Shown: one piece after another, positions 1-11,879 of the stretch | Layout: the number at the start of each line of letters is the position of its first letter | How positions within the stretch are numbered: position 1 is the stretch's first letter | Assembly (NCBI GenBank): GCA_011947345.1 | Contig: JAAVTG010000685.1 | Span: 1 to 64,000, forward strand | Origin: Phytophthora quininea | Lineage: Eukaryota; Oomycota; Peronosporomycetes; Peronosporales; Peronosporaceae | Length of the DNA: 64,000 bases | Direction: 5' to 3' | Made by a program: the position numbers and the translations under genes | The notes under the pieces: generated by a model | The model's database searches: none | Told to the model about the DNA's origin: nothing | What the model saw: the letters and a program-made list of their open reading frames with translations, nothing else

Positions 1-899
1 AATGTAGCAGCAATACGTTTATCGACGGGGTGTTTTACTTGATCGACTGGGCAACTTGGTGCATCAGCAGCTGTCGGCATCATACGTTTACGATTCTTGC
101 CAAGTCGCAATCTTGAAAACGGACGGGGCAGTCTGTTTAGGTAGAATTCACTTCCGAACTTGCCATCAACTTGAGAGTCTCCAGCGCCTTCTTTTCTCAC
201 TGTTGAAGTTGATTCTGAACGGATCTAGATAGGCCTAAATTTAGATGTCAATCAGAAAGTTCTAAGCCACGCCACTCTAAATCATTCGCACTTTACCGAG
301 GGATGTAAGGACCGGAGGGGAACGCATGGCCTTGACCTGCAGGAAGTTTCCCTCACTTCCAAACTGACGGTGCAACACACACATTAAGTATAATACTCAC
401 AGATGTTGTACAGCCATGCGTCGATTGTTTTATGTTTGCGGTCGCCATCGCCGTCGTATTTGCTGTAGCGGTTCGGCTTCCAACGTGAAAGACATAGCGC
501 CCAGCGATGAAACCAAGGAGTGACAATTCTGGACCTAGAAGAGAGTAGATTTCGTTTTTGTCGTGCTTGTAGTGGCACGACGTTGGCAGAGGTCAAGCAG
601 ACTTGCGCCGGGTTTTCAAACTGGCGGCGGTGATTTCATTGAAATACTGCAAACAAGGGAATCGGAAGCAGTTGGCATCTATACCATATGTATCGGTATG
701 CTATAACATGGCCCTCTCTGTTCTGCTATTGCTCGGAATGGGGGTGCATCAGACAACTGTAGAATATCCCCGCACTTTGGTGGGTTTACTTAATGAGTAA
801 CAGACTGAAATGTGTATGGGTTGTGACCCGAGTCAGTATCAAATCTATGACCTAATCGTAATACCCATTTTGTGATACTTCTGGAAGAGATCGTGAAGA
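1..899. other. Left flank, no gene recognised
   Basis: Only short ORFs without recognisable family features are present. MULE-1 separates this stretch from the Crypton reading frame that opens at 4172, so it is probably the Crypton 5' non-coding region or its flank. That reading is inferred from the insertion geometry. Confidence 0.4.
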
Positions 900-908
900 G
901 GCGGAGAC

Positions 909-990
909 GGGAAAAACTATGGAGATCGAGGTTACGGAGATCGAGGTGTGAAAGACGGTCCGAACCAAATTTGGTCAGACCAGATAGGAC
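909..990 (+). repeat. MULE-1 left terminal inverted repeat
   Basis: 82 bp starting gggaaaaactatggagatcg and ending cagataggac. It is the reverse complement of 4081-4162 with no mismatch seen. A gatcgaggt-like block occurs twice within it, a possible transposase-binding repeat. Confidence 0.93.
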
Positions 991-1125
991 TAAAAATATT
1001 GTCGGAATTTTAGACTAAAATTCAGCTTAAAATACTCGGAAAAATGAGGCCTTAAAATAATCATGGTGAAGTCGAAATAGTCTGGGAAGTTGCAGTGCTT
1101 GATTTGCCTGGCCTCACTCTTCAAA

Positions 1126-3384
1126 ATGGAGACTCCAACAACAACATCAACGTCTTCTTCTCGGTTTGAGATACCTCCCCTACCAGAACAAGAATTTCCG
1201 TCATTTGCTCAGGCTGAGGCAGCACTGCACGCGTGGAATCGGAAGCTGATAATTGACGTAACAAAAGGCCATCACAAGAAAAACAAGGCACAGGAAATTC
1301 GACAGCGCGATTACAAGCGCGACAAGTACGGCCGCACGCAGAACAATCGTGGACTTCAGGACGAGGATCGCGTTCGTACGCAACGCGGCACCAGCAAAAT
1401 CGGCTGCACTATGAAGATTCGGTTGGAAGCGGTTGATGCTAAAACCTGTGCCGGTCCTTGGAAGGTGGTTCATTTGAATGGGTCGCTGTATCACAACCAT
1501 CCCCCATCCGAAGACGCAAGCATTCATCCAGGGCACCGACGTCGCGACATGGAGTGTGCAACATCGGGAGTTGTATCTATCTCGGATTTAATTGCCTCTC
1601 AAAGTGCGATTGGTGTTTCTCCCGAAATCGTCGTGGCCACGTTGCGTCAAGCGGATCCTCACACCGCGATTACAGCCAAGGATATTTCTAATCGCAAAGA
1701 CGCTGACCGGCGTGAGCAATTGGCGAGCGACACACCGACCGAACTTCTGCTGAAACAGCTGGAAGAACACAATTTTTTTCGAGTATGAAGTGAATCCTGA
1801 AACTTCGCGACTACGCTACTTGTTTTGGTCACATCCGGATATTCGCCAATTTTACTGCTGGCACTCCAACGTCTTGATTATGGATTGCACCTACAAGACC
1901 AATGAGTACGACCTTCCGTTGTTGAACATGATTGTCATGACGAACATGAACACTGTACTTCCAATAGCTCAGTGCTGGCTACCAGGTGAGAAAGAGGAAG
2001 ATTTCGTGTGGGCTCTCCAGCAGCTTCAGAACTTGATGTCGACACACAATATCGCGTGGCCATCCGTTATTTTCACTGATCGAGATCTGGCTTGTATGAA
2101 CGCCCTCGATCGTTTGTTTCCCGACGTCCCGTCCATGGTATGTCGTTGGCACATGAATCGAAACGTGCTTGCGCAGACGAGAACTGTACTGGGTCAAGTC
2201 CTTGTGGAGAACCCAGCTCCGGGTCAGGACAAGTACAAAACTCGGTTGAAACAGACGAATTCATGGTGCTCTACTATGCGGCGGCTGACGCCGAATCCGA
2301 ACTCGAGTTCGAGTCCTGTTGTACGGCAATAAGGTCATACAACGTGGAACTAGCCGACTATCTCGATCTGCAGTGGTGGATGTACAAGACCAAGTTAGTG
2401 CGGTGCTGGACATCGCAGTATCTTCATTTCGGATACCGTGATACGTCTCCAGTGGAAGGCACGCATTCCAAGTGCAAGCGTTGGCTGGTTTCTTGCAAGG
2501 GTGATTTGTTAACAGCTTTTAAGAAGCTTCTGCCGTGGTGGCAGACCTGTGTGAAAAACGTGAGCCTTGCCGTGGAAAAGGACGTTAGCAGGGTTTCTCA
2601 CAGGCTCCAGGATGACCGGTATTCAGCTGTTGTTCTCTTCGTAGGCCGGCACGCCTTAGACAAGACCGCGGAGCTGTGGGCTAAAGCACACAATATTGTG
2701 CGGAACCAGGAACAAGTCGAAGCCTGCACTGGAAGGTTTAGACAAGCAAATGGAAGGCCCTGTGTCCACGATATCATGGGAATCATTAGGTCAGAGGGAC
2801 AACTAAAGCTCCGAGTTCGAGATTATCATCGCCATTGGCTAACAAGGCGCGGTCACACCGAAGACGGAGCGCGAGTCCTGGAGCCTGCGCCTCGGAGAAT
2901 AGTAAAAGCGCACAAACGGCAGAAAACGCACAAGAAAAACCATGGAGCTTCAGGAACTGCGAGAATACCGACATTCAGCGAGCGAGTCGACTTGAACCAT
3001 CCAGCTCCAAGCCCGACACCGCCGCAATATTTTACTGAGCTCCTTCTTGGCTCCAATAATGTGCGTTATAGCAGCGAACCGGCAACCCAACACGGCCGAA
3101 ATCTGTCCATGAACGACATACTGAACCGTACCACGGGTGAAGACGAGGCAACTCAACACAAAAACGGTGACGAACAAGTTCAGGACGACGCTCCGCCCTA
3201 TCTGCCCGACGTGTTACCTCCACGGGGTTGGGGAAACGCAGGCACAAGGCCTTTTAGGCGACGGAATGGTGACTCGTCACCTCGACTAAAAGCTCTAGGC
3301 GACAAAGAAAACCCAATTGAACAGATACATAACTTTTTCCTCAATATAAATTCATGTTACAATGGCAAACCTGCCTTTCTTTAG
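1126..3384 (+). pseudogene. MULE-1 transposase (FAR1/MULE DDE type)
   Basis: Catalyses cut-and-paste movement of MULE-1. The N-terminal third is basic with a zinc-finger-like DNA-binding region (NHPPSEDASIHPGHRR). The DDE core begins with LIMDCTYKTNEYDLPLL, continues through VIFTDRDLACMNALDRLFP and then the conserved CRWHMNRNV; SPVEGTHSKCKRWL follows. ATG 1126 is chosen over upstream non-ATG starts. The frame is broken twice, both at homopolymers: a T7 run at 1773-1779 (six T would keep frame) and an A4 run at 2237-2240 (five A would keep frame). The C-terminal ~150 residues are low-complexity and polar. It may be intact in reality if these are consensus errors. Confidence 0.88.
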
Positions 3385-3623
3385 TGCAAGTTCGTCTTAA
3401 ATAAAAACGTAAGACGGGTTTTGGTTAATTAAGACAGGTTTGTGTGCATTAAGATCGACTTTCGAGCAATTAAGAGACATTTGTGTAAAAATAAGACGGA
3501 ATTTCGGATTGTGTAAGATCAGTTTTGGTGCGGGTCGTAACTCTGTAAAACCATAAAAATAACCTTCAAAAATTGACAGTAGAATAAAAATAACAGTTAC
3601 TGAAACTCAACAATGAATTGTAT

Positions 3624-4005
3624 TTATTGCAGAGCCTTAAGACGAGCCTCTAGTTGTGATAGGTTACTCGCAGGAACAGGAGAAGCGTCTTTTAGCGACT
3701 CCAAACGAGTCTGCAAACTCGAGTCGATGGAGGTGTCGGTGCCAGGGATCTTCGACAGTAGCGTGTCCAAAATGCTTGACAGGAGTGCTTTCGTAAAGAA
3801 ATACCCATCTTTTGCGCAAGTAATACGCTTTGTTCTGCCTTTCTTGTGTTCTTGCGCTGTACCTCTCGCTTCCTTTGCGCGCTCTTGGAACACCTTTTCT
3901 TCTTCAGGTGCCTTCTTTAGAATACACCGTCGCCAATACCTTCTTACACTTCGGGCAGCGCCGATCAACAATGGCGCTGCCTTTCGGCTTCGCCTTCGGT
4001 GGCAT
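3624..4005 (-). pseudogene. MULE-1 accessory small ORF with CxxC pair
   Basis: Convergent to the transposase and ending inside the right TIR-proximal region. The ATG at 4005 opens MPPKAKPKGSAIVDRRCPKC, a basic start followed by a CPKC zinc-ribbon-like pair. After 33 codons the frame hits TGA (3904-3906). One base away it continues as a charged, probably helical segment (APEEEKVFQERAKEARG) and a leucine-rich tail ending QLEARLKALQ at 3624. Fully contained in MULE-1, so it is an element gene or captured sequence. Function unknown; a DNA-binding or multimerising helper is only a guess. Confidence 0.5.
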
Positions 4006-4080
4006 TTAGGAAACTGAACTAATTTGAAAGACGACAGAACGACATACACACGAGCAGACAACTGCATTTGTGCCTTTAGT

Positions 4081-4162
4081 GTCCTATCTGGTCTGACCAA
4101 ATTTGGTTCGGACCGTCTTTCACACCTCGATCTCCGTAACCTCGATCTCCATAGTTTTTCCC
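4081..4162 (-). repeat. MULE-1 right terminal inverted repeat
   Basis: 82 bp starting gtcctatctggtctgacc and ending agtttttccc. It mirrors 909-990 and is followed immediately by the 9-bp target duplication at 4163-4171. Confidence 0.93.
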
Positions 4163-4171
4163 GGCGGAGAC

Positions 4172-5261
4172 ATGCCAAGAAAGACTGGCATCTCAATCCG
4201 CTCATACGCGGAAGCTACACTGTCTGCAACACGTAGTCAGCAGCAGTCAAGCGACAGCGCTGTACAAGTGCAGATTGAAGAAAGTGAGCGCGCAACCCTT
4301 TGTACTACATTAAACACTCGGCCGTAAGTACAAAACGAAAGTACGAAGGATATCAAAGCGAATTTGTGGACTGGTGCAATGAACATCATTTTTGCGATGG
4401 AGGGACAGTCGCAAAAGGGAAATTTCACCTTTTTTGATGGAGAGAGTTGTAGGTCGCGAGTCTAAAAAGAAAAAGGCTCGATTATTGGAGGATCGACCGT
4501 CTGTGGATATGTCAATGCGGTAGTCGATCTGTATAATCAGCAAGTCGCATTACGAGTCAACTCCAACGATCATCCTCGGTCCCACCAAGTCAAGCAGTTG
4601 ATAAAGAATGTTCAGACTCAAGCAACAGCAAGGAAAAAACAAAACTATCAGGACCGTGGGGTTGGTTCTCTTCTCGATGGCTACCACTCTGAAGCTCGGT
4701 TTCGACAGATCTGTGCCGCTTTCTTTGATTTGAACGACATCCGCGGAAGAGCAGCGTTTTTAGTATCTCATTACGGCTTACTGCGCGGAGAAAATATTCG
4801 AGATCTTGAATTGGCCGACATGTTCTCACAGGAGCTTGATCGCGAGGGGTATCAGACCTGCATTGCACTCGTTTTGTTGATTCAGCATGGCAACACATAC
4901 ACGTTTGGAAAACTGCAACACGTCGGCTTCATTCGCAACAAAGATGTTCACTTATGTCCTGTTGGAGCCGTAGCGTTTTACTTACTCGAGCGTTTTCATG
5001 TTGATTCGAGCCATTTCCCTCGTTCCAACTCTCTAAGGACTGGCACGACATCAAGTTCTTGCACAAAATCTATGTCATATGAAACCCACAAAATGAGTTA
5101 CGAAAGAGTTTTCAACCATCTTGGCTAACCTTCAATAATAATAAAAAAACACATCAATCGCCAGCAAGGCGTGCGGCAACTGGAAAGCTGCGATGTCGAT
5201 ATTTCTCAAACTCGCAGGCATGGCAGGAACCGCGGAAATCAAGCGGAATAGGTGTAGACCC
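4172..5261 (+). pseudogene. Crypton-type tyrosine recombinase, decayed
   Basis: DNA-only element recombinase. ATG 4172 follows the MULE-1 target duplication directly. A core-binding domain can be followed across frames (EGYQSEFVDWCNEHHFCDGG, then DLYNQQVALRVNSNDHPRS). The uninterrupted stretch 4598-5128 holds the catalytic domain start, HYGLLRGENIRDLELADM, whose Arg in LLRGE fits the first catalytic Arg, then KDVHLCPVGAVAFYLLERF. That frame stops at 5128. A later frame at 5150-5250 keeps the box II part (HINRQQGVRQLESCDVDIS), with His-x-x-Arg. A short AT-rich insertion separates them and no Tyr-containing end is clear. Non-functional as it stands. Confidence 0.75.
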
Positions 5262-5487
5262 ATGGAGAAGATGAGTACGTTCTTTGCTGCCGCGGAAGCG
5301 CATTTGGGAATGTTTCTGTAACAACTACTGAGCGCATTTCACGGGCTATGAGTCCACCGCAAGTTGTAGTTATACTCGCAAGGTCATATTGCATGCTCTT
5401 ACAGAATTTTTCCCGCATTAGCAGGAAAACGAGTCGCTTGCTTTGAGACGATGAAGAAACTCTTTTGCTACGACGACAACATAATTT

Positions 5488-5665
5488 CTACATTACACGG
5501 ACCTCGGTGTCTTTGAGGTACGTCACGTAACTCTGGTAGAAGTTGCTGTATGTCTTGCTGTTGGCAATGTTGAGCGTGTAGAAGGCGTCATTTTGACTCA
5601 CCTTAGCGATCTTCAAGGCACCAAAACTTTGTCATTGTAGTCGTCGCTTCTACCGGCTGAATCGA
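5488..5665 (-). pseudogene. RXLR effector B, 3' part, cut off by LINE copy 1
   Basis: The minus strand reads an effector C-terminus: FGALKIAKVSQNDAFYTLNI, then ANSKTYSNFYQSYVTYL and a stop at 5488-5490. The same ending appears in effector A' near 43.0-43.1 kb (TLNIANSKEYAEFYRRYSTY), so it is a WY-type effector tail. The segment ends at 5648-5665 (DSAGR codons), an 18-bp near-copy of 11880-11897 (DTAGK codons), where the effector N-part resumes. The two halves lie on opposite sides of LINE copy 1. A one-base shift just before FGALK indicates further decay. Confidence 0.72.
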
Positions 5666-5724
5666 TTTCTCGTTTGAGAGAATACCGCTCACATCGAACC
5701 CTAACCCTTCCCTTCTGAAGAGAC

Positions 5725-7617
5725 ATGGCGGTGATGGCCACCTCGATGGCCGATCACCTGCGTGCGCAGGAGTACTCACGGATCCGTCGGTCTGCGACGA
5801 CCTTGCTGTCTGAGCCCCCGTATCGGAGGAAGCAGCAGCAACACTTGCCCAGGCGTACGAGAGAAGACACTTCACCCGAAGAATACCTTGCGATCGTGAC
5901 AAAGCAACGGGCCTTCAATCCAGACCCTATCCGTCACGCCGTAGTGATCAACACCGGCTCGTATTGGTCCATCTGGCGGTGCCTGTTATTTTGAAGTCGT
6001 TTCTCCAAGATCACGGCAACGAGACTGTCAAGGACGTGCTGGCCCATCACGGTGTGGCGATGCTGGAGAAGATATCCTCAGGCGGCGTTCTTATTCATGT
6101 GCGTTCGGCAGAATTTGAAATACAGCTGGATGGAGAAGAAGTCAACTTGCTCGGAAAGAAGTTCACGATCAAGCGTCAGTCATTTCTGATGAACAAGTTT
6201 TATCTGGACGTCTCCAGTATTCGCTCCACGAACGAAGTGAACGCGTTATTCCTGGGGCTATCTGCACTGGGGCGTGTCCACTGTATTTTACGCCACGAGA
6301 CGTCAACCTCGAGGCACAAGTGGCAACACCTACGTGGCGTTTCTACTTCGGATCGACTGCGCCTCCGCCGTGCCTGATGGTTCATCAGTACGTCACGCAC
6401 CAACTCGTGCATGGACGACACTTCTACGTGGCTAGAGGAAAGCACTCAATGGAACCACCAGTGAGATCATCTTCTTACCGCCAGTCCAGTTATGCCGTTG
6501 TGCTACCCTTGGAGATAGCCCTCATGAGAATGAAGATCGCTCCAAGAGACAAGAAAGCGTTATCTCAGCGAGAATCAGCACCCCCATTACGGCGCACGCG
6601 AGGCTCCCAGATTCCGCAACAGCGGCTTCGGAGCGAAGGCGTGGTCACGGAAAAGAACCCATTTCTTCTAGGCGAAGCCATGACCGCGCAGATAACTCGC
6701 AGGAAAATCAGCAACCACGCGCTGATGAACAATCCAGCGCAAATTGGGAATTTGCAGGAGATTCAAACTCTGATACTGATATGGACAAGCAGCTTGAATC
6801 TGGTTTCAAGCGCTTGGAACCGTCCTTTGCTCACGAGAACCCATTTGCTGCGCTCAATCTACCGGAATGTGACTTTGAAGCCATCCTCCCTGAACTTGAA
6901 CAGGGTGTTTCTGCTGGAATTGCAACCGTACCGCATTTAAACGTCGAGAAGGGTGGAAGCATCGATGGACGCGCTCCTGCCAAGAAGAGGGCAACTCAAC
7001 CTACCCAGCATGACGATAGTGAGGACCTACTACTACAAGAAGCTCTGCTACTTTCCGAAAAAGAAGCAACTGATGGTAGAGCAGGACTGTATTGCAAGCA
7101 ATATTGAACTCTACAAGGAGGCTGAAGTGATGCTTCAGGGATCCAAGAACATGGACAGAATTGTCCGATCAATGGCCAAGATTCCGTTAACATGGACAAA
7201 AGCAATTCTGAAAGATCTAGTTGCTGGTGGATCTCAGACGCTCGACCTTGCCGGTATTCATCTGTGGAATCGCATTTCTGCGGAGGAAAGCATGGGCGAT
7301 GATGACAATATCAGAACATTTCACGAACGAGTCTCTAGCCTCAACCTCTCCATGGGTGATTCACGTGATGAATACTCATCTTACCTGAAAGACGCGTTCA
7401 ACAACCTGTCAGAGGTTCAAAAGAAGCAGTGGAATTTACTCCGTTGGCTGAGCATTTTCGAATTGATGGCACTGAGCATGGGTCCGCAGTCTTCACTCAA
7501 CGCGCGTGGCTACATTTTCTTGTGGATCACGTCGGAGAAGGTCTGCCACACACGGCAGTAAAACTTCTTTCTGATCAAGAATTGCTACAACTACTTAGAT
7601 CCCCAGTGGGGAAATGA
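5725..7617 (+). pseudogene. LINE copy 1 ORF1 (gag-like)
   Basis: First ORF of the element, read across at least five overlapping frames. The start MAVMATSMADHLRAQEYSRI lies 60 bp after the left target repeat. Later segments resemble an RNA-binding ORF1 body (HHGVAMLEKISSGGVLIHV, then DGEEVNLLGKKFTIKRQSF). The C-terminal half is Ser/Glu-rich (SMGDDDNIRTFHERVSSLN). No clear CCHC knuckle was found. It should encode the RNA-binding partner of ORF2; that role rests on position and element type, not on a recognised motif. Confidence 0.6.
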
Positions 7618-7780
7618 TACTCAAGACCGCGAATAATGTAGCACCTGGAAGTGCCCTTATTGCGGGACTGGAAGGACTACGTTCGAGCTCTCTCACTTCG
7701 ACTGATCTCCCGTTTTAACTACGAATTTGTTGACACTCCCGCAAACAGCCTCTGCAATGGAAGCAGAGCCATCAACGTAA

Positions 7781-10700
7781 ATGATGAGCGGAATGGACGT
7801 TGGTGAATCGTGTGAAATATTGTCATGGGATCTGCGTGGAGTCAAAGGTGGTGGATACCCGTTGATTTCAACGCATCTAAAATATTTTTATTTCTCGTGC
7901 GTACAAGAAACTCGCTTCAAGAATAAGAAGCAAGCAAGTCGCTTTAAGTATTTAGTCGAGCAAACCTTCGGAGACCGCGTATTCCTCTCGGATAAAAATG
8001 GCGACTGTCAACAAGAAACATATCCCCGGAGTGGTGGCGTAGCGTCCATAATTCATGGCTCGTGTCCAAGTCCTGCACAGGCCACAGTGATGTCAGAAGC
8101 AACAATTCCTAACCGCTATCTGTTAGCGCGAATGCCATGGAAAAACAATATTTGCTACATCCATATGATGTACACACCGAACGATGCGACATCGCGAAAG
8201 GCTTTGATCGAGCAGCTTCCTGTGGAATTCGAAGATAATGCTGTGCACATTGTGCGCGGTGATTTCAATCTAGCAGTAGAACCAAGTGTGGATGCCAGCT
8301 CGAACCACCCCAGTACAGACTCGAGCAGGAGGAGTCTGCAGTTGTGGCTAACGGAGATTGACGCTGTAGACGTGTGGCGACTCCACCATCCATCTGCACG
8401 AGGTTTTTCTGGGCCGCTTCCACGGATAAATCGGATTGATTATATTTTTCTGTCAGACGATTTGCAATCGGACTGCTACCATGACTCAGGATACTTTGCG
8501 TGGGAAAATGGAGGCGACCATCTTGCGCACCATGTAGAACTAACCTCATGGCATCACCCCACTGGTACAGGTTTCTGGAGACTGCCGGATTGGCTCTTGC
8601 AAATACCAGAACTCCAGACGGATATTGTGGAGGAAGCCAAGCTTCTTCTACCAGTCCTTCGTGCATCAAATAATCCCGGTTTAGTGTGGAAAACATGGAA
8701 GCAAAAGATGAAAGCGTACCTTAAACGTTGTCAACATAACCTGCGTTCATCAAGATATGCTGACATAAATCTTGCTCGAGAACGTTTAGAAGAGTGTGCT
8801 GCGACCGTGACGACAGAAGATGCAAGCGAGCAAGACGAAATTAACTAATATTTCGCCACACAACGATACAAAGAATGTCATGATGAATGGGATACCTTTG
8901 GATGGAATCGGGGCTTTGAATAAACCGTGACTGCAGCTGAAAAAGTACCAAGTTCTTCTTTCGGCCGCCACGATACGAACTTCGAAATACTCCATTTAGA
9001 TCGATACGAACTTCAGCTGGTGAAGAATCAACCGATCCTACTGAAATCTGTCATGGCTTTCAAGAGCATTGGGGAAAATATTCGGCGACCCTCACTTCCC
9101 AGCTGAAGAACGAGAGATTGACATGGCGTCTCAACAAACCTTGCTTGATAGCATCGAGCGCCGACTATCCTCAGAGGTGACCAGGGATCTTGACAGCGAA
9201 TTGACACCGGAAGAGTTTGCCTTTGCGATCAAGAAACTAAAATCACTCAGCACCGGGTCCAGACGGCCTCACCAGTGATTGTTTTCGTCTAGATCCGGCG
9301 CGTTTGGAGAAATACTTGCGATAGTTTTGGATATCAATTGGAACGTGGAAGTTTACTTCCACATCAGCGATATTCCTCCGTGGCACTACTGTTTAAAAAA
9401 GGAGACCGATCTGAACCGGGAAACTTCCGGCCGATCACACTGATGCCCGTTGAGGTCAAGATATTATCGCGAGTATTAGTGAATCGTCTTAGACCACACA
9501 TTTCTAAGTTGGTGCATCCGGATCAAAAGGGTTTTATACGGGGCGTCGGATTGACCAGCAGCTAATGCTAGTCCGCGATCTCCAGCACTTAGAAACATTC
9601 CAAAACGCAAAGGACTAGCCACGTTCTTGGACTTCGCTAAGGCTTACGACCGCGTTAGTCGTCCGTACCTCCTTCGAGTTTTGGAACGACAAGGATTTGG
9701 GCCTCGATTTTTGGCGTGGATACGTCTATTGTACGACGACTCGAAATGTTCATTAAGGATCGACGGATGGGCGCAGGACTCGCTGACACCAACTCGAGGA
9801 GTGAAACAGGGAGATCCATTGTCTCCGTATTTGTTTGCTCTCTCGTTGGAACCACTAGGAAATTTGTTACGCGCTCAAAGAGATTTAGGTGTCCTGGTGG
9901 GACAAACATCACGAGTCCCAGTGGGGTTCTTTGCTGACGACACTGTGCTATTCTCAAAAGGAAAGAAGGAGCTAGAAGAGCAGCTTCAAATTGTTGATGA
10001 CTATTGTGGAGGATCTGGAGCTCGGCTGAACCATAACAAAAGTGTGATAATGAGTCTCAACAGTAAACGTTCTGCTCCGCGTCACCGCTAAAATCACTGA
10101 AGCGCGGCGAAACCGTGCGATATCTTGGCATTCCGTTCGGCAATGGTGATACTTCAACATTGATGGCGAATCAACCTGAGAAAGCAGAGATTTTGTCATT
10201 GCTGTGGTACTTCACAGCTTCTGTGACGATTCCGACCCGGTTCATCAAACGCTGGCAAGGGATTGTGAATCGGTACGTGTTATACAACCGCGTAAGCACT
10301 GGAAAATCTGGGATAAGTATCGTTCAAAAGGACTGGCTGTGAGGCCACGCGAAGCAGACGGCATCGGGGTTCCTGATGTAGCTACTGTTATTCGTCGCCA
10401 ACACTTTCAACTTCTCCAGAAATTCGTATTAGCGATTACTACACACCCAGACGAAGATGACAACGTATGGTATCGCCCAATGCTCTACATGATCCAATTA
10501 CGCTATGGCAACCTCGCCCGCCCGCGATCGAGTGATTTATTTCTTCAAACCCACCGAAACCAGCGGGCTGGAGGTCGAGCATGCTACCTTTGTGGTGGAG
10601 ACACTTGCTACGGGAGTGGAACAGAATTAAATGGCCAGCCCCGGAGTCGATACACTACAACAGAAGAAAAACACTGCAGAAGGTATTATTCACCCCAATT

Positions 10701-11809
10701 TGGTGGAGCAAGTTGCCTGAATTTCAGGTACTGGATACGCGCAGCCAGCCAGTCCGGCGAAGCCCCTGGGGTCAGGGTCAAACGCCTTTCGGGCGCTCTG
10801 TCAGGAACTGGCAAAACATAAAAAGTTATGTTTTGCCGACTTTCTGGGTGCCAATCGCGATTGGCCGTCTTCAACGGCATGTTTCACGGACGTCTGCTCC
10901 GAGATTCATCCAATACTTGGGACGAAAGTGCTTCCGCATGACATTTTCGTGCTCTACCATCAAATGAGCCGATTATTTCATCGCTTACTACCGCATCCAG
11001 ACGAAGGAGGAATGCAGGAAGTAAGAAGTACGAATTCACCACCGATATTTGGAATCAAGCTAAGCAGCTGTCTCCCAACAGAACCATCTACGCGATTCTT
11101 CCCAAATTTGCGATCGCAAGATTGGAAGGTGATTCTCCAGCAAGTTCCGGAGTTGATGCATCATCCTATGGAAGACCTGGGGTGTCCTCGACAAAGGATT
11201 CATGAAACCTTGTCCAGGGTGATTTCTCTACGTGGATATCTACTGCCGGTAATTCATGATGTGATCGTACGAATGTGTCTCGAAGACCTCACAGTCGGTT
11301 CACGACTATACTTCCTCAGAGAACTAAATCCTACCATCCAAAACTGCGTTCGTCCGGAATGCCAGGATATCGAAACGGTTGAACACTGTCTTTTCACGTG
11401 CCCGTTATTAGAACCAATGTGGAGCGAACTATGGAGCCGGTGGTCGACGTTCTTTGCGTCGATCTAAGCTGGAGGTTGCTACTCTTCCCAAGATTGCAAG
11501 ACCTTCGTAGGAACTGGAGAAGTGAACACAAAGAACTGATACTTCTATGGAGGATCTATACAGCGATTGTGTTTTACGCAACATGGCGGCTCAGGAACGA
11601 CATTCATTGCCAGAAACAACGGCCGAAGGGCCAAATATTCTCAAACTGCTGAACTCGTTCAAGAGGCACTACCAATTCCTCTACCAACACGCACATGAGC
11701 TTCACTGCAACCGCGCTACTGTGGTCTGCGTGCTGCAAAAACTTGGCGTTGATCCGCCAGAAAATAATATCCGGAACCCATGCACCACATGTGGACGACA
11801 CGAACGTAA
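7781..11809 (+). pseudogene. LINE copy 1 ORF2: APE endonuclease, reverse transcriptase, zinc knuckle
   Basis: The APE-type endonuclease (7781-8848) shows ILSWDLRGVKGGG, CVQETR, HIVRGDFN, INRIDYIFLSDDL and GGDHLAHHVEL, matching the family's catalytic blocks. RT follows in broken frames: ALLFKKGDRSEPGNFRPITL, then LDFAKAYDRVSR, GVKQGDPLSPYLFALSLEPL and the catalytic VGFFADDTVLFSKG. The C-terminal part ends in a zinc knuckle (CVRPECQDIETVEHCLFTCP) and the helix LILLWRIYTAIVFYATWRL. The stop at 11807-11809 is inferred from copies 2 and 3. At 11771 copy 1 has lost one C of a CCC run present in the other copies. At least six frameshifts; inactive. Confidence 0.88.
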
Positions 11810-11879
11810 CTCACGGATAGATAGCGTATCACCTTCAGACAAGAAATCCGCTAAACAGTTAATCAATTCAATTTCCTCC

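Larger units (their letters stand above)
909..4162 (+). mobile_element. MULE-1, complete Mutator-like element
   Basis: A 3,254-bp DNA transposon bounded by 82-bp terminal inverted repeats (909-990 and 4081-4162) that match over their full length when read by eye. The 9-bp direct repeat ggcggagac flanks it at 900-908 and 4163-4171; 9-11 bp duplications are typical of Mutator elements. Inside are a MULE transposase on the plus strand and a small second ORF on the minus strand. The perfect repeats and duplication suggest a recent insertion. The target is the base just before a Crypton start codon (4172). Confidence 0.93.
5666..11879 (+). mobile_element. LINE copy 1, full-length non-LTR retrotransposon
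   Basis: About 6.2 kb with 5'UTR, ORF1, ORF2 (endonuclease, RT, zinc knuckle) and a 3' end ...aattcaatttcctcc without a poly-A tail. Flanked by an 18-bp direct repeat with 16/18 identity (5648-5665 and 11880-11897), as expected for target-primed reverse transcription followed by ageing. Copies 2 and 3 in this window share the same 3' end. Both ORFs are broken by numerous frameshifts. Confidence 0.85.

Noticed and set aside
384..800. Two short ORFs at the left edge
   Set aside because: No domain, no conserved motif and no supporting context.
5697..5709. Telomere-like aaccctaaccctt
   Set aside because: Fewer than two repeat units, inside the LINE 5' UTR.
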